This document shows, piece by piece, positions 1-12,865 of a stretch of DNA of 64,000 bases (position 1 is its first letter; every line of letters starts with the position of its first letter). The notes beneath the pieces are model-generated. The model was not told the DNA's origin, did not search any database, and saw only the letters and a program-made list of their open reading frames with translations. The position numbers and the translations under genes are program-made. The stretch is from Galbula dea (taxonomy: Eukaryota > Chordata > Aves > Piciformes > Galbulidae): contig VWZX01008936.1 in NCBI GenBank assembly GCA_013399015.1, forward strand, positions 5,221,126 through 5,285,125, read 5' to 3'.

Positions 1-888
1 GGGTGTGCTTTTGTTTGTGTGTTTTTGAAGCTAATGCTTGACCTGAGACCATAACATTGAACCACGGAATTGCTTTTTGTGTGGAAGTTTGCACTCTAGT
101 TCAGAGTCATTAATATGTGGTGTAAGACCCTATGAGATCACTGTAAACCCAAATTATTGCTGGGTTTTTCTTTTGTATATGTGTGCTTTCAGGTTATTTT
201 TATTCCCCATGATAGTTTCAGAAGTATTTTTGATCTTTCTCTGTTGTAGACAGCTTCTAACAATATCAAAGACAAAGCATGATTATAAAATTTGGAAGAT
301 TTCCTTTTCTTTTTTCTTCCTAACACATGCTCTGAGCAGAGAAGTTTTAAACCTTCACATACGTGGCAACTAGAAATGGGTGCGTGTGGGATTCTGAGGG
401 ATGGAACAATAACAGATGTTCCCTAAAGCAATAGGTAATTCCTTGGCAATTCATCAAGAACATGCAACCTAGGGGAAACAGACTTCTTGTTAAGGGAGCG
501 CTCTCAGCTCCAGGTGTATAAATCAAAGACTTGTGTATACCAGGCTCTATTTTGGTGGGCCAGGAAATGTAACCAGTTTTGTGCAGAAAGGATCAAATCA
601 TGTAGTTCCTATAAAAGTTTGCAGAGTGTGCTTTTCATGTAACAGGAGACTTCTCAACGGCTTTCTCCTGAGGGAAGGCAAGCATTACTTCATGTTGTTT
701 ATTTTATTTCTCTTGCAAGTATCTTATTCTTCTGTCTCTTCAAAAATATCCCGGTGTAGGTTAGAACAGAACTGATTCTGCTCGGTGATTTTGCTTTCCA
801 GCTGAAGCTCCTCTAAGTAACTGTGTTTTCTGAAGCTGGCAGCATGTTTTTAACAAACAGTGCCCGCTTCCAGTAGCGATAAGTCCTA

Positions 889-1483
889 ATGTTTGGGTTT
901 ACTGCTGAGCATTGGTATGCAAACCAGGGACACTGCGATATCTTGAAGGGGGGAGGGGACGTGCAGAGTAAAAGTCTGCACCTACAGGGAGGAATGGACA
1001 GGACAAGTGACCCTACACTGACTAGGTATTCCCTTCCGTATAGGTCATACTCGATATAAAGGTGGGGGTCTGTTCCCTCTTCTTTCTCTTGCTTCTTGCT
1101 CGTCTGCTTTTTAGGGCTCGTTGAGGCTGCTATTGCTCTTCTGTCTCTCTTCCTCTCTCTTGCTTCTGAATCCAGCTCCAGGATCCAGCCCCCTGAATCT
1201 GGTTCTCATCTGCTGTTGAGGCCTCCTGTTGCAGTATCAATAGGGATGGTGACATAGTTGCTGTCAATGGGGGGTTGGGTTTGGTGCTGGTTCTGCATAC
1301 GTTTGTCTATATAGTTCATCTATTGCGACTATTTTCATTGAAGTAGTTTTTCTTTTCAAATCCACAAGTGTCTTTCTCTCTCTTACTCCTTTTCCCCTCC
1401 CTTGCAGGGGGAAGAGGTGGAGAGGGGATAGTGGAGAATGTCTGTCCCTGGGTTAGTAGTTGGTCCTGTCCTAACCCTTGACA
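889..1483 (+). mobile_element. Avian endogenous-retrovirus LTR, sense on + strand, 5' end uncertain
   Basis: The segment has LTR architecture in the + direction. A TATA-like gatataaagg lies near 1052-1061, followed by a CT-rich leader (ttcccttcttctttctcttgc type) and a G/T-rich block. After that comes a terminal U5-like part (ttgaagtagtttttctttt, ctccttttcccctcccttgc, gggggaagaggtgg) closing with aacccttgaca, a TG...CA-type terminus. I recognise this as a common avian ERVL-like LTR pattern; the family assignment is from memory. The 3' boundary at 1483 is clear. At the 5' side no matching target-site duplication is seen, so the element may be truncated or start a little further upstream. No internal retroviral genes adjoin it. 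Confidence 0.68.
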
Positions 1484-2257
1484 AATAATGGCATCAGAAG
1501 AACCTTGAAGTCTTTCTTAAATCTTCTGGCTTGTGACACAACAGAGCAAAATTCTTTGCTTATCTGAAATTTTAGAAACAAAGGAATGCAGTGGGCACCG
1601 AGGCTGCAGTGAAAACTTTTTAATCCTACTTCTGCCAAATGAGGATCAAGCAGATTTGCATCTTAATTCTTTACTAATGTGTTTTTAGTAGATACATCAA
1701 GACTGAACTCTTGTAAGAGAGGTTTTCATTTGCTCAGAGTCTGAAATTTAGAATAACTTTTATAACAGTACTTGGATGCAGCAGCTTATAAATACCAGGT
1801 AGATGGCATAGAAATTGTTACTGCAAAACAGCAAAAGAAGAAAAGAAAAATCTCCTTAGAGCTCTCAGTTTCAGGAATTTTGTGCATTGGGAGTAGGAGC
1901 TTGGCTTGTACACGCTATTCCATGTTCCTCTGTCCTTTGAAGCTGTTGGAGTTATTGTTCTTCATCTGTGTTACTTATTTTCATTCCCTGATCCTCTGTC
2001 CTCCATGAGTTAGCACTTGTGTTATGAGAATGATACAACTTCATGAGAAGTCCTTTCTGTCCTGCATGCAGGCTGCAGAGACATCGGATAACAGCACTGA
2101 ATGCCTGCTTATTCAGTAGGAGCTGCAGCGTTGAACGCTCCCAGTGGTCTCTACAGATCTTGGGGCACTCCCACGGTCCCAGATAATACTGATTCAGTAA
2201 CACTGTTACTGTTTGATTCAGTGTACAAAGCTGTTTCTTGTGCATATAAAAGTTAAG

Positions 2258-2312
2258 AAATGGACTAGATGACCTCTAAAGGTGCCTTCCAACTCTAACC
2301 TTTCTGGGTTTA
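2258..2312 (+). mobile_element. CR1 LINE 3'-end scrap
   Basis: The stretch tggactagatgacctctaaa, then ggtgccttccaactctaacc and tttctgggtt, is a decayed version of the CR1 3' terminus (tggactTGATGAtctt...aaggtcttttccaacct...). Only about 55 bases are recognisable. The upstream 2100-2257 could be older CR1 but I cannot align it. Confidence 0.6.
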
Positions 2313-2565
2313 ATTATTTTACCCTTTGCACAAACCTTTTCAGAAGGCAGCAAAACTAAAAATAACAGGGAAGGAGAACACTGTTACACATATTTTTGAA
2401 TGGTTGCTTTTCCCTTTTTTAGTCCTTAACTTCCTATGGAGTAGTAGCATTTTTCCGTGTTGTAAGTTATATATGAAGATTACTCTGTGTAGGAGTCTTA
2501 TTTATATTTGTCTCACTTTGAAGAGTTAAATCATGTTTGTGTGCACTGTTTTTAAAGTATGAAAT

Positions 2566-2615
2566 ATAAGCTAAATCTGGATTAATCTCCATAAGCTAAA
2601 ACTGGATTAATTTTT
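2566..2615. repeat. 25-bp tandem duplication, two copies
   Basis: Two adjacent 25-base units occupy 2566-2590 and 2591-2615. Both begin ataagctaaa and share ctggattaat, with four mismatches between them. It is a small intronic tandem duplication with no sign of function. Confidence 0.85.
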
Positions 2616-5600
2616 CAGATAGAGATTTGTGGACTAGGGAGGGAGGTGTTTATACAGTATGTGGAAAACACAGCTTCTATCTCTGCTCAATATCTTGCTT
2701 TCTTCAAGTAGCAACTATGAATCCTCACCTTTAGTCTACTCTACAGAATTTGTCTTTAGTATGTGATTTTATTTTTAGTTTCAAGGTATTAGCATTTGTA
2801 TGACACATACAGCTATGCAGTAAGAGAATTAATTAAACTTTAGGTTTGGAATGCCAGAGTCAAATACAGGTCTGCTGAGAGCTTCTTTTTTTGAATGTGA
2901 TAAAATTAATAAAATTGAGAAGGAAAAGGTGCTTTCTTCCCCTCCCCCAGACATCTAAGCCTAGCAGCATGGGAATGATATTAGAGATTCTGTGACAGAG
3001 TTTGGAATAGAACTTCATTCAGCATTCTTGTTGAAGTTCCCCTCTCTTGAAACCTGCTCTGTATTCTTCTGATGCTGCTTTCCAGAGATGGCTACATGTG
3101 GTGTGTAATGCACTTAATGGATAAAAGTATCCCTGACTATCATTGCATGTGCATCTTGACTGTTGTGTTGTCTATTTGGTGACACTTAGTGAAATCAATG
3201 CACCAGAAATAATGGAATAACAGTGAAGAGGAGTGTGGACATGCTCATTACCCTTACTGCACTATCAAATCTTTTTAAGGAGAGTGACTTTGAGATAGAT
3301 AATTAAATGGTCACTTGAATATCTGTAGGATCCTGACTGTCCCAGGCCAGGAGTAACAGCTCTTCTTCTTGCTGGACCAGGCAGAGACTATTCAGCTTTG
3401 TCCATGAAGTGGAAGAAACTTCATTAAAGTACTTCTAAAATACCTGGTAATGTTCCAGGTTTATTGTTGGGGCTGTTCATGATATTATTAAACAATGATC
3501 TTAAAGAAATTGTACTAGTAAAGCAGTAATTGCACTCTCTTCCCCAGATTTCCTCATCTCTACAGTTACATTGCTTCAATTCTGAGCACACATGAAGTTG
3601 TATGACCTTTTTTAAATTTTTTTTTTGAGGACAGTATAAGAAAAATGACCAAGTTACCCAGAATAAGTCACATCTGCATGGCTGAAAGCCAACTATTTGA
3701 TCCAGATCTTCAGAATGCTAACATTTTAATACTTTTATCTTTACTGGATCCCACTGCATCTTTATCTTCAATAGTTAGCCACTTTATTAGCATACACATG
3801 TGCATATATGTTGGAATTTTGAGAGAGGGAACATTTTCCTTTAATGGGGGGAATGGCTTTGTAATGGGTAAATTGAAAGCACTTCTGAAGGCAGCTGCTC
3901 TGCAGAGAATGACCAAAAGAGAAACTCTGTGGACTCCTGGGAAAAGTTAAAATGCAACAGATTTGACTGAGCCACAAACAACAGATTGGATAGGGTCAGA
4001 GAATCAGAAATGGAAACACTCCAGATCTCTCACTCTGCAATATTACACAGACATCATGGAGATCTATAGGATTCCCCAGAGAGCCTTACTTAAAGAAGGA
4101 TTGCCCAGATGGTTAACAAGGTCATACTTGTGCATGAATCATTTTCATCTTTATTACTAGTAAGGAAGAAACACTGCATTTAAAAAACAGAGGGAGGGAG
4201 GGTGGTGTAAAAACCCCAGACTCTCACACTCAAAAGCTTTCTTCCCCAATACAAAGGTAACTTTCCTTACACTTGTGTCCTTCAGTTCTCTGGAGGAAAG
4301 GGCTGTTGCTGTTACTCTGGTCATGCAGATATCTGGGGATGGTTTCTACACTCCTAGAGAAAAATTTAATATGTAGCTGCCATGTCACATCTCCTTTTAA
4401 GGTAAGGGTTTTATAGGTAAGACAGAAGAAGAGAGTTTTGAAACAAACTTTGATAGGACAATGTTTCAAGTATTTTTTTGCCAAGTCTGGGTATTAGAGC
4501 AGCTAAAAAACCCCAGATTAAATATTTTGGTGCTATTCTTGAATTTACTTTTTTCAGGGATTGAATGATTGAACATATCTGATGTGAATAATTTTGCGAT
4601 TGAAAAGGCCACATTTACTGCCAAAGTGTTTGTCTAATACAAGATTTTTAGAAAGTAACTTTCCCTTTGGGAAACAACAATGCTCTTGATATTTAAATCT
4701 CAGACTGAGATTTCAGAGGTTGCCTCCAATTCCCAATCTACTGTAGACATCCTTACTTGAAGCCTCAGTGTGGAAAGGATAATGGATAGGGAAGTCAGAG
4801 GGCTCAGATGGGACAGTGCAGATATAGCATCATCCTGCATATGCTCTTTGTGTGTGCTCAGTATGGAAATGGGCTAAAGTATCTGCACAGCAGCCAGTTT
4901 CTGTAAATAGTGCTTGTAGCTGTGTGTGTCACGTAGCATGATGGCAGAATTAAGGCTTTTATTCTAAACTGAACAAATATTTTAAAAGGGTTCTTTTTTT
5001 TACAAAAAGTGAAGATAATTTTGCAGGTAACTTTTAATTAATTTTGTTCTTTCAAATGTATTTAAAACTTAACTTTTAATATAATTTGAACAAAGTTGCT
5101 GAATTAATGCAATTCTTGGCAGGCTGTAAGTAGGAGAGCTGTTTCCAGGAAGGATACTTCTGTTTAAATATTTGATGCCAATTCTGTTTCACTATTGTGG
5201 TGTGTATATCATGCAATGTTTGTTTATTGTAATGTCAGTGTTTTTGTAAAGCAGCTCAGATTAGAGATACATATGTGAAAGAACATAGAGAATAGTTGTG
5301 TTGAACATACTTTTTCCTTCCATCTTTATAACCCAGCAAAAGAAAGTTTATTTCTAATTCTTGAAGCTTGTATATTAATGCTTTCATCTTGATGCTTGCT
5401 GAATATTTTGTTTCTTTTTTTAACTGCAAAGTAAATATCTTGTGGTATTTTTGTGATCTCCTCCCCTTTCAATAACCAAATTTAGATAATTCTATAAGGT
5501 TACTATTCCTTTTTTTGCTTGTGTTTCCAGTTTGTCTCCTCAAAACCAGAGAGGCATCTGTGGTGAACCTGAATGAGAAAGCAGGAGACACATTTTTAAG

Positions 5601-6860
5601 AATAGCATTAAACTTACTAAAAATGATCAATGACAAGGATGTCTAAACAGAAATCTGACTTTAAAAAAATGAGCTTGCAATTCCTTTTTTAACATAGCAG
5701 GACAACTGAAATAGTAAGATAGTAATATAGTAATGAGAGGCATTCTAAGATTTAAGAATTAAATTGAAAGTAGTAGAGTATGACTGTTTCTAAAACAACT
5801 TCAGCAGTTTTAGAGTAATGTTAACATAGATTTGTTCCTGAAATATTAATTTACTTCCTTTTGTTTGCTTATGACTGCATCATGCCACTTTTGAGCTGTA
5901 CATGTAATTTTTGTCTCTGTATGTTCCCATGATTGTCTCTGTTCCCTAGGTCCTTTGTTCTTTTCATTCACTGGTGTTTTTAATTGAAGAGATTTCAGTC
6001 CCTGTGTTATGTTATTTCATCAGCTTTCTTAAGTTCTGCCTCCCAGAAGCAGTGCTTTTTGTCTCTTGCCTGGTGGTAGTCCAACAGAGCTGCTCCTTTT
6101 CGTCACAACCTCAGAGCAGCTTGGGCATCTCAGTAGTTGGAGGTCAGCCCTGTGACGTTCTTCTTTGGCCCTGGGTGCCAAAACAAAAATCCAAGTCAGT
6201 CACTGTGTGTGGTGACTCACTGGTGTTCAGCAGTGCTGGCAACTTATCAGCCAAAATTTCACTATGCTAAGGTAAACTGCAAAGTAAAACAAGTATTTTG
6301 TCATGCTCAAATACCAGTGTGGACACTAGAGGATTTTCAGGCAAGTCTTGATAGCTTCTAGAGTTTTTTCCTCAAATAAGGTATTGTTCATTTTCTGGAA
6401 ATCTGGGGGAAAGAGCTTAGCAATTCATAGCCAGTTCCTGACATCAGAGATGCCTCTGGGCACACCTCCAGGCCAATATTAATTGTATATTCTGTAGTTT
6501 CAGCCACTTTGGTTAGGGAGTGTGGGAGGAGGGAATGTCATTTTATCTAAAGCAAATTGGCAAAATAAGAGAGTAAAAATTTGCCAGTCAGTTTTTCTTC
6601 TCACTTGCTGCTGAACTCTGGCTTGCAGCCGATGCCTGTGTCAAACATCAACATGCTACTTAAAAGTTCCAGTGAGTGTCACTGAAGAGTGGTTTGTCCA
6701 TTTGCAGCATATTGAATCAAGCTGTTTCCTTCCTAATGGAGGATTAATTCCTATTGTGACTACAGATGGAGAGTATATTTATTACATTGCCTTCTAGATA
6801 AGAAAAGCTTTGCTCCTTTCTTCCCAGGGAGCTGAAGTGAGCTCGAACTCATAAACAGTA

Positions 6861-6913
6861 GTTGTTGGGTTTGGGTTGTTGTTTTTTTGTTTGAAGTTTT
6901 GTTTTGTTTTTAA
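6861..6913. repeat. G/T-rich low-complexity tract
   Basis: The + strand here is almost purely T and G (gttgttgggtttgggttgtt, then T7 and ttttgttttgttttt). It is one of several such tracts on this strand in the window. Confidence 0.75.
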
Positions 6914-9900
6914 TTGGAACAAAACCTAGATGTGAGTTTTGTTGCTAAGTGTAGCAAAGCCAGCACAGCTGTACTTACAACTGAACCAAAGCGGATTCAG
7001 TTCCCTGCTGGTTTCTTCAGCTGACTAACTGGATGATTTTAAGTCTAGTAGGACCTCTTGAAAGTTAGTGAAATGTATTGCACAGTAGTGTTTGAAAGAC
7101 TGAAAATGTGAACTTCTTATGGGAAGAGTCTGAGGTCAGTGCTGAAGTGTCTGCCCAGTCTGTGATGAGGTTTCATGTAAGGGTATGTTTATTTTCTAAT
7201 AGGCTGGGAAGACCTTCCCTCTGAGGCAGTTGAGAGATTTACTCAAACTAGGATGTCATCAAGGTTCCTAACTTTTTATTTAAAATGCAACTGTTAAAAG
7301 ACAAGTTCCAGAATCTATCTTTTTTTACAGATTATTAGAGGAGAATTAACAGATGAAAAACTGAAGGGCAACTACACATCACCTAAATATCAACATTTGC
7401 TAGCACTCATTTAATAATGCCTTTGGAGATTACTGTATCTATGAAGGATTTGAATTTTTGCCACCTCAGTCTTGGATCTTCCTGATTTTGGGGGTCTAAA
7501 AATCATCACAACTATTTCCTTATTCTTTGTATGGTAATGCTGGGTGGATATTCCCTATATATACTGTCTTTTAGTTTGCCTATACCTGGAAGGAGGAGAG
7601 TGCTAGAAAGAAATGTTTTGACCATAAAGAGAACAAAAATTCCATATGCTTTACAGAAAAGAGGTAGTGTTGCTTTGATAGCTTCTCTGTAAGACTTCAC
7701 AAAGTATTTCTTATTTAAGGGAAGAAGGAAAATTGGAAATTCCATAAGGAAGTAAGGAAAAAGTGTATGACATGCACCAAAACTTTTATGTTTGACCAGG
7801 AAACGAACCAGTGAGATCTAAGATGATCTTCTCCATGTACTTACTGTTATGCAGATAGCTATTTCATGGTGATTGTCCAAAATGTTGCAAAGGTGTCTAC
7901 TTAGAGGGGAGATTATTGAAGTTTTGGAGAAACTCCAAATACCTATGTGCTTAAATCATTATGTTTGGGTGATTCCTGAGGCTAAACAAGTGTACCAACC
8001 AGGAGTTTGGCTTAGGCTTATGAGCAAGTGGTTATCTGAAATTGTACTGACAGCATCTATCAGTTTTTAACATTCAGTAATCAGCTAACCATTATGTGCT
8101 TGTGGTCCTGATTCTCTATTCAGTGTTTTCTTCCTAGATGTACAGGTAATCCCCTCTTTTCTAGGTGCAGTTCTGTAGCATGACATTAAAAAATATCCAT
8201 AAGCCAAGAGGGTAAATGTTTTAAAAATGTTGTGACAGCTAATGATTTCCCTATGGTTTGGAGAGTGCCACTGCACTAGTGCATCAAAGAATAGATTTTT
8301 GAAAAGCCTTGTGATGAAGTTACAGGTCAGATCTTACCACATGATGCAATTCCTTTATTCTTAAATCAAATAACCATCTGCTTGGGAAGGTGATAGTGCT
8401 CAGAAGAGTTTTTCTTTCTGGAAATATATTTAGCAGATGTTTCAAGTGAATGGCTTTATGCAGACTTCTGAGGTGGTTTTTATTGTAAGTCTACTTGAGC
8501 ATTGTTCACCTAAACCCAGCTCTTACATGTTGTACTTTATGTTGTCACTGGTTCAACTGACATGTTGATGCTCAGAATGCTGTGAATAGTCTCAGCAGCT
8601 TCGTCTCTTAAGGTTATGGATTTCTTGTTCTGCTCATGAAGAATTTTCTCTCTTGTTGATTTATTTCCCCCTTTCATGAATTCTGATTGTAGTTATTTAG
8701 AAACCCTAACCAGTTTGGGCATATAACTGTTAAACAGCTTAATAATAGTTAATACCTTATGCCATACATAGACTCACCACCTGAAGTGCTTAAGAATGTG
8801 AAGATCCCTTCCCCTTTTCAGGTCAGGGAGTCAGAACCTTGGCTTTGTGCAGTGACCCTTCTGTGATCATGCTGCTTGATGCCTTTGCAGCCATTTGTAC
8901 TGCTCTGCTGTCTTGTTGCATGTAAATATAGCTGTGTCTCCAAGTTCACTTTCTGGACTCTAACAGAAAATGAAATGTGAACACCCTTGTCCCAGCACAG
9001 GGTTCCATAAAAGTTGTTCTTCCTTGTAATACACAAAATGAGTATGTGACTTCTGAGTGGGCATACTTGTGCACAAACACATGCATTTGTGTTTGGCCAT
9101 GCATGCAAAGATGTTCCTCCACTGGTACCCAGGAGGCCTTAGGTAGAGTAGATTGTGGGAGATCAAAGTTGTATCGTGTGATTGAGGAGACTTCAGTTGC
9201 ATATTGCTATATGCCCTGTTAAGTAATGGAAGGACTCTTGGTTTAGAATGGATTTTGGAATACCATAGTTATTTCAGCTGAACTTTGTTTTTCCCTGGCA
9301 GCTTCTGCTCTGTATTATGTCTGTGCATGTGTCTGGCACTGAAAAGTGTTTGATCTTTTTTTTTGTAGGTCATGCAAGATGTTTGATGTCTTTTTGTTGA
9401 CTTTTGAGTATGAATAAATAAATGATAGACTCCCTTGTGGCCAACATTTCTTAACTTTTATGTATATCATTGTGGTCAATTACAATGTGGCGAGCTGTGT
9501 TATGTTCCTCTGTATTTGTAATAATCAAATATGTAACATTCATAATGAAAGGCAGATTTGTCAACTTTGTGGCAGTACTCTGGCTCTGAAAGGGACCTTC
9601 TTTCTTTGGCCAGAAGAGCAAGAGGCTGTGGGGAAACAAAAAAAAACCTGAAGTAAACAGACATTCTAAGAAAGTTTTCTCAGTGTGTTTTCTGGGCAAT
9701 TTCTTTAGTGGTCAAGTTTAATTTGTACTTAATTAAATTTAATTTAATTAATGATGTAACATACAAAATCTGTTATCAGATTAATAATCATTACATAAAA
9801 TTTTCTCAGCTATTTTGCTGACCTTATGGAGCCTATTGTAAAACTGTCCATTTAGGTGAGCTTGCTAGGGATTTGGGCATAAATGTTTGGGAATTTTGCA

Positions 9901-11037
9901 AGTTTAATCTTACTTGTTGTTTTGATCAAGAGTTTGCTTCTGTCCCAGTAATGATGGTGGTTTTGAAAATTTTAAATGACTTGATCTGCAGTCATCTTCA
10001 CTATATTTAAAAGTGCCACTACTAATGTTTTTGTTTTCCAATTTTCTATTAAATAAGTTAAAATAAGTACTCAATTAGCTATTTAAATTGAAGCTGAAAA
10101 ATCTTGTGGTCAAAGAACAAAAGAAACCAGCACAGACTGTGTCCAGTCTTTTTCTAATAGTTTACAACTCTTGATTTTCCTGGGCATTTTCATGGAAATA
10201 CCATTTTATCAAAATTGGAGAAGCAGCCCAAGATGTTGATGGAGAGATTCAGGCTGTATAGTGCTCAAGAACACAAAATCTTCATATTCAATTGTGAAGC
10301 ATTGGTGCAACCCAAATAATTGCATAGCATAGTCTAATCTTCCTCATTCCTCTAAAATTAGGGGGAGTGTGTGGTTTCCTTAGCAGAATCTTAGTCTGAG
10401 AAGATTCTGTCCAAGTTTCCCATTTTTCAGGGGTGGTGATTACGTCTTGCACCTGAGAGAGGGGAAAATGGTGATCTTCTAGATGAGCTTAGGACTCAGT
10501 TTTTCAGAAGAACATTTGGGAGTTAAAAGCTTGCAAAAAGCAAACTTTGAGGAAAAGCTTCTGCACAGTTTGATTGAAGTTTACATTTCTCCAGAGTTGC
10601 CCAAGAATTACAATACTTTGGAAATGCTGCAGAGAAATATTTAAGCAAGTTTTTGTTTGGCATTGTTTTTACTGATGAATGTTAACTGAATGGAAAAGAA
10701 AGAAAATTGCCTTCTAGATGTGTACCCATCAAAGTTACTTAAAAAAAAAAATAGTGCTTGGATATCTCTGATATGGCAGGAAGACAGGATGTGTATTGCT
10801 TGACAAACTGTAGCTTAACTGCAGAATATGAGAAATGGTCCAGTGGGCAGTCTGGGCCCCCAGGTACCAGAGTTCAGTTCTTCTTTGACTGTAGACTTCT
10901 AATACAACTTTCTGGCAAGTCATTTAGCCTAGCTTGTGCCTTTGGGAGTATCTCTATTTACAGATGGGGAACTGTCTCAGAAGGGTGTTGAAAATAAAAT
11001 CCATTAATGACTGTGAAACTATATAAATGCCTTCAAT

Positions 11038-11066
11038 ATGCTGAAATCTGGCCATGATTTCAGCAT
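11038..11066. repeat. Perfect 10-bp inverted repeat with 9-base loop
   Basis: ATGCTGAAAT at 11038-11047 and its exact reverse complement ATTTCAGCAT at 11057-11066 flank a 9-base spacer. Pairing does not extend beyond one possible wobble, so it is too short for a microRNA precursor. Confidence 0.8.
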
Positions 11067-12774
11067 GGGGTTTTTTCCTCTGAAAGTATGTCTGGTTTTA
11101 TGGACGATTGCCTTTTGTTCCTTGAAACAGGCTACCAATATGCTTTATTAATGCCTGGAGTCTTTCAAGATCTGTGCTGCTTTCCAGCAAACATTGTACT
11201 CATCTCAATAAGCTCCCACAGAAGGATTATTTTAGCAGAATAGAATTTTTTTTAAGGTACCTTTACAATTAACTTTGCTTGCACCCAGTAAAACTCTGTA
11301 TTTTAACAAAAGCCAGAGCAATGGCATGGGCCAGTAACAGGATAAAATGCTTTGGTGATCAAACACTTTGCTCAGTTATAGTTATTCCATCTTTTGTTGC
11401 ATTGTGGAGAATGTGGCGTGTATGTGCAAGGTGTGTGTTTTGCAATGTGTCTCGCTTACAGCAAAGCTGCTCTTGTATCAAATCCTCTGTCTCATCCCTA
11501 GTTTGCATCTTGCCTTGTTCCCTGTTGTCCTTTTGAACAGTCATATCTTTGAGATACCTTCTCACAGTGTGTCTCTGCATGTATAAATGCTTGGCTGCAT
11601 TCAGAGGGAAGTTATTTTTAGTCAAAGAAAGGAGTCAGAATCAGAACTGCCATGAGCAGACTATTTCCATTGCTTCAGAGGTGTCTGTTATATTCAACTG
11701 AATTTGGGCAGTCATTCTGTTTCTGGTTACATATGTCTAAGGCCATTTCTCACCTGGTAACTTTTGGGGCATTTGGTGAAAAATTAATGGAAACTTTAGA
11801 TTGTGCTATATGCATCTTTTGTAACTTGTTTATAAAATGATGTTGCACAGACTCCACCTTCTTCTAAGTGTATTTTAATGTAAAGATAGAAATAAGATGT
11901 GTAGTTTGTTGTAGTAATCTGACTCTTTTGGAGGTATTTGTACCTTTGTTTTTCTAAGCATTGTGCAAAATTAGAATTGAACTAATCCTTTTCATTCTGT
12001 ACTTGCTTTGATCCATGAAAGACCTGAGATCAAAAGAAGGATTCCTTTCAGTTTAGGGGATTCTGCTTTTTTGGGGATCAGCTGAGCTGCTGGCTTCTGG
12101 CGAAGGTACTAATTCATGTCTCAGAGTCTGTTGGCATAGGTACTTAATGAAATGAAATATTTGTGTTATATAAATTTTAAAATAACTGTCCATTTCATTC
12201 TCATTGCTTCAGTCCTGAGACATTTTAATACCATACTTTGTAAAAAGACTGTTTTATAGTTTGTTCTGCTTAGAGCATCAGCAAAATTTTTGCAGCAGAA
12301 TCAGTAAACAGCATTTATAATAAAATGTATATTTAAAACAGTCCACTTGATGGGTAATGGAAACTTAGGTTCAGTGCTACAGTCTTTCCTGAGGTGCTTC
12401 CAGTGCTGTTTGCACTTAAATGGGCAGAACAGAGATTTTGTGATGGTGGTCACTAACTCTTCGAGATGCCAGATTCTTCTAGAGGGGTGATGTTAGAGTT
12501 TTGTATGTGTATGTGCACACTGGGATTTGAGCTGCATAAAGTATTTTACTGAAAGCTTGACCAAACAGTATATAATGCTGATATAAACACAGTATTAGAC
12601 ATGCTTGTCTTTATTACAGCCATCTGTTGAGTGCTATAGCAGTTTTTCAAAAGCTTCCGTCAGCATAGACACCAAAGTCTACTCATGCACCTGTGCCTCT
12701 GATCTGTGAATATTCTCCTTATTTAGAAACTGCAAAGGGAGAGGAGTGGTGTTTCAAGATCAGCAACTTTATTT

Positions 12775-12865
12775 TAAAAAACAAAACTACAAAATACCTG
12801 AACTAGCCAACCAAAACCAACAACAAGTAATCCCAACCCCCCAAAAAAGACAAACTCCCCCACAG
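12775..12865. repeat. A/C-rich low-complexity tract
   Basis: The + strand is dominated by A and C (aaaaaacaaaactac, ccaaccaaaaccaacaacaa, ccccccaaaaaagac). It is the mirror image of the G/T-rich tracts elsewhere and has no coding potential. Confidence 0.7.

Noticed and set aside
9729..9752. AT-rich palindromic run (taattaaatttaatttaatt)
   Set aside because: Low-complexity AT sequence; no replication or matrix-attachment function can be argued from it.
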